From Amyelois transitella (taxonomy: Eukaryota > Arthropoda > Insecta > Lepidoptera > Pyralidae): a DNA stretch of 64,000 nucleotides. The position numbers were made by a program, and so were the translations under genes. Location: positions 1,240,001-1,304,000 of the forward strand of contig NC_083527.1 in the NCBI RefSeq assembly GCF_032362555.1. The letters run 5' to 3'. The stretch's first letter is position 1. Each line of letters starts with the position of its first letter. Below, in pieces: positions 63,065 through 64,000 of the stretch. The notes beneath the pieces are model-generated. The model was not told the origin of the DNA, did no database searches, and was given only the letters and a program-made list of their open reading frames with translations.

Positions 63065-63325
63065 AAACATACATACATACGGTCACGTCTATATCTCTAG
63101 CGGGGTAGACAGAGCCAAAAGTCTTGAAAAGACTGAATGGCCACGTTCAGCTATTTGGCTTAATGATAGAATTGGGATTCAAATAGTGGCAGGTTGCTAG
63201 CCCATCGCCTAAACAAGAATCCCAAGTTTGTATACATATCCCTTAGTCGCCTTTTACGACATCCATGGGAAAGAGATGGAGTGGTCCTATTCTTTTTGTA
63301 TTGATGCCGGGAACCACTCGGCACC
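63065..63325 (-). mobile_element. RS1 SINE copy, full length
   Basis: acatacatacatacggtcacg tail to ccactcggcac head. Near consensus. Confidence 0.9.
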
Positions 63326-63536
63326 TACCCCAAACGGTTTAATATATAGGTATTTAATAATCTGTTCGCGTAAATATGTACTGGAGAGTAAGTTTTCCTG
63401 AGGTAATTAATCTGTATAGGTAGATGCCAAAAACATCTGCTCATACCACCCGGCTGATTTTCTCTATTCATGAAAGTATTGGGTAAGACCATAGAGTTTC
63501 ACGACTTTTATTTTTCTAGTAGAGCGGGCGCAATTT

Positions 63537-63800
63537 TACTAGCTGTGCCCTTGACTCCGTCCGCGTTGTATAGTTATTTTGGGCATCATTGAAGCCCTCA
63601 AGGATGAATAATATTCCCCGTTTTTTTTCACATTTTCTATTATTTCTTCGCTCCAAATAGTTACAGCGTAATGTAATATAGCTTAAAGCCTTCCTCGATA
63701 AATGGTCTATATACTCGTATTTCAATTCGAACCAGTAGTTCCTGTGATTAGCGCGTTCAAACAAACAAACAAACTCTTCTGCTTTATAATATTAGTATAG
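63537..63800 (-). mobile_element. HelA element, full length
   Basis: ACTAGCTGTGCCCTTGACTC end to tataatattagtatag. Confidence 0.85.
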
Positions 63801-63879
63801 ATTGCTCCTTGTATGATTTCTTTATGGTATCATTTCCCTGCTGGCAATAATCCTAGTTTTAAAACCGACAATCGACAAG

Positions 63880-64000
63880 GTGCCTTAAAATGCGTGATGC
63901 GCAGATAGACACAAGTTCGATTTCTACCTCGGCCATGTACTATAACTATTTTCGAAAGTTATGTACATTAGTTTGAATACTAACCGATGCTCTTACGGTG
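63880..64000 (+). mobile_element. Possible third tRNA-like SINE
   Basis: agttcgatttctacctcggcc, then gtacattagtttgaatac. Parallels 35090-35200. Cut by the window end. Confidence 0.4.

Overview
The window is nuclear DNA from an insect, almost certainly a moth or butterfly. It is AT-rich, with small exons split by repeat-filled introns. It is saturated with Lepidoptera-type SINEs, Helitron-like elements ending in CTAG, and RTE and Jockey-type LINE pieces. No bacterial or viral gene organisation is present. Gene models were read by hand from splice sites, reading frame and paralogue comparison.

Layout. 1-4561: a Jockey-superfamily LINE (reverse strand, running off the left edge) lies against a 48-T run inside a truncated LTR retrotransposon that has a clear LTR and a tRNA-Pro-type primer binding site. 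4572-10178: repeats only. 10179-10251: a tRNA-Val(AAC) gene. 11360-11875: RABIF/MSS4 (reverse strand). 13940-18070: FAM192A/PSME3IP1, seven exons (forward strand). 19407-32918: a ZAD C2H2 zinc-finger gene (gene A, reverse strand) with 14 exons plus a second, in-frame copy of its last two exons. 34750-45273: a paralogous ZAD zinc-finger gene (gene B, forward strand), head-to-head with gene A and with the same 14-exon layout. 45274-64000: no host gene recognised. This stretch holds a full-length, ORF-intact RTE LINE (46772-50205) and many SINE, Helitron and LINE fragments.

Repeat names used here. RS1 is the dominant ~250 bp SINE-like repeat; its head matches the 5' end of the RTE LINE and its tail matches the 3' end. 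tS1 is a tRNA-headed SINE. HelA-HelE are short non-autonomous Helitron-like families. E1 and E2 are two related repeats, and repD is another dispersed repeat.

Most interesting points. (1) A head-to-head ZAD zinc-finger pair shares exon sizes down to a 23-nt microexon. (2) Gene A has two interchangeable terminal finger-plus-tail modules, and SINE tails lie directly at both alternative acceptors. (3) The full-length RTE, bounded by a 12-bp duplication, shows that RS1 carries both ends of this LINE. (4) An RTE fragment in gene A exon 11 is flanked by a perfect 78-bp duplication that copied a splice donor. (5) A splice donor in gene B has been tandemly amplified. Gene products work separately: RABIF in Rab/exocytic traffic, FAM192A with the nuclear PA28-gamma proteasome activator, and the ZAD proteins as probable DNA-binding factors.
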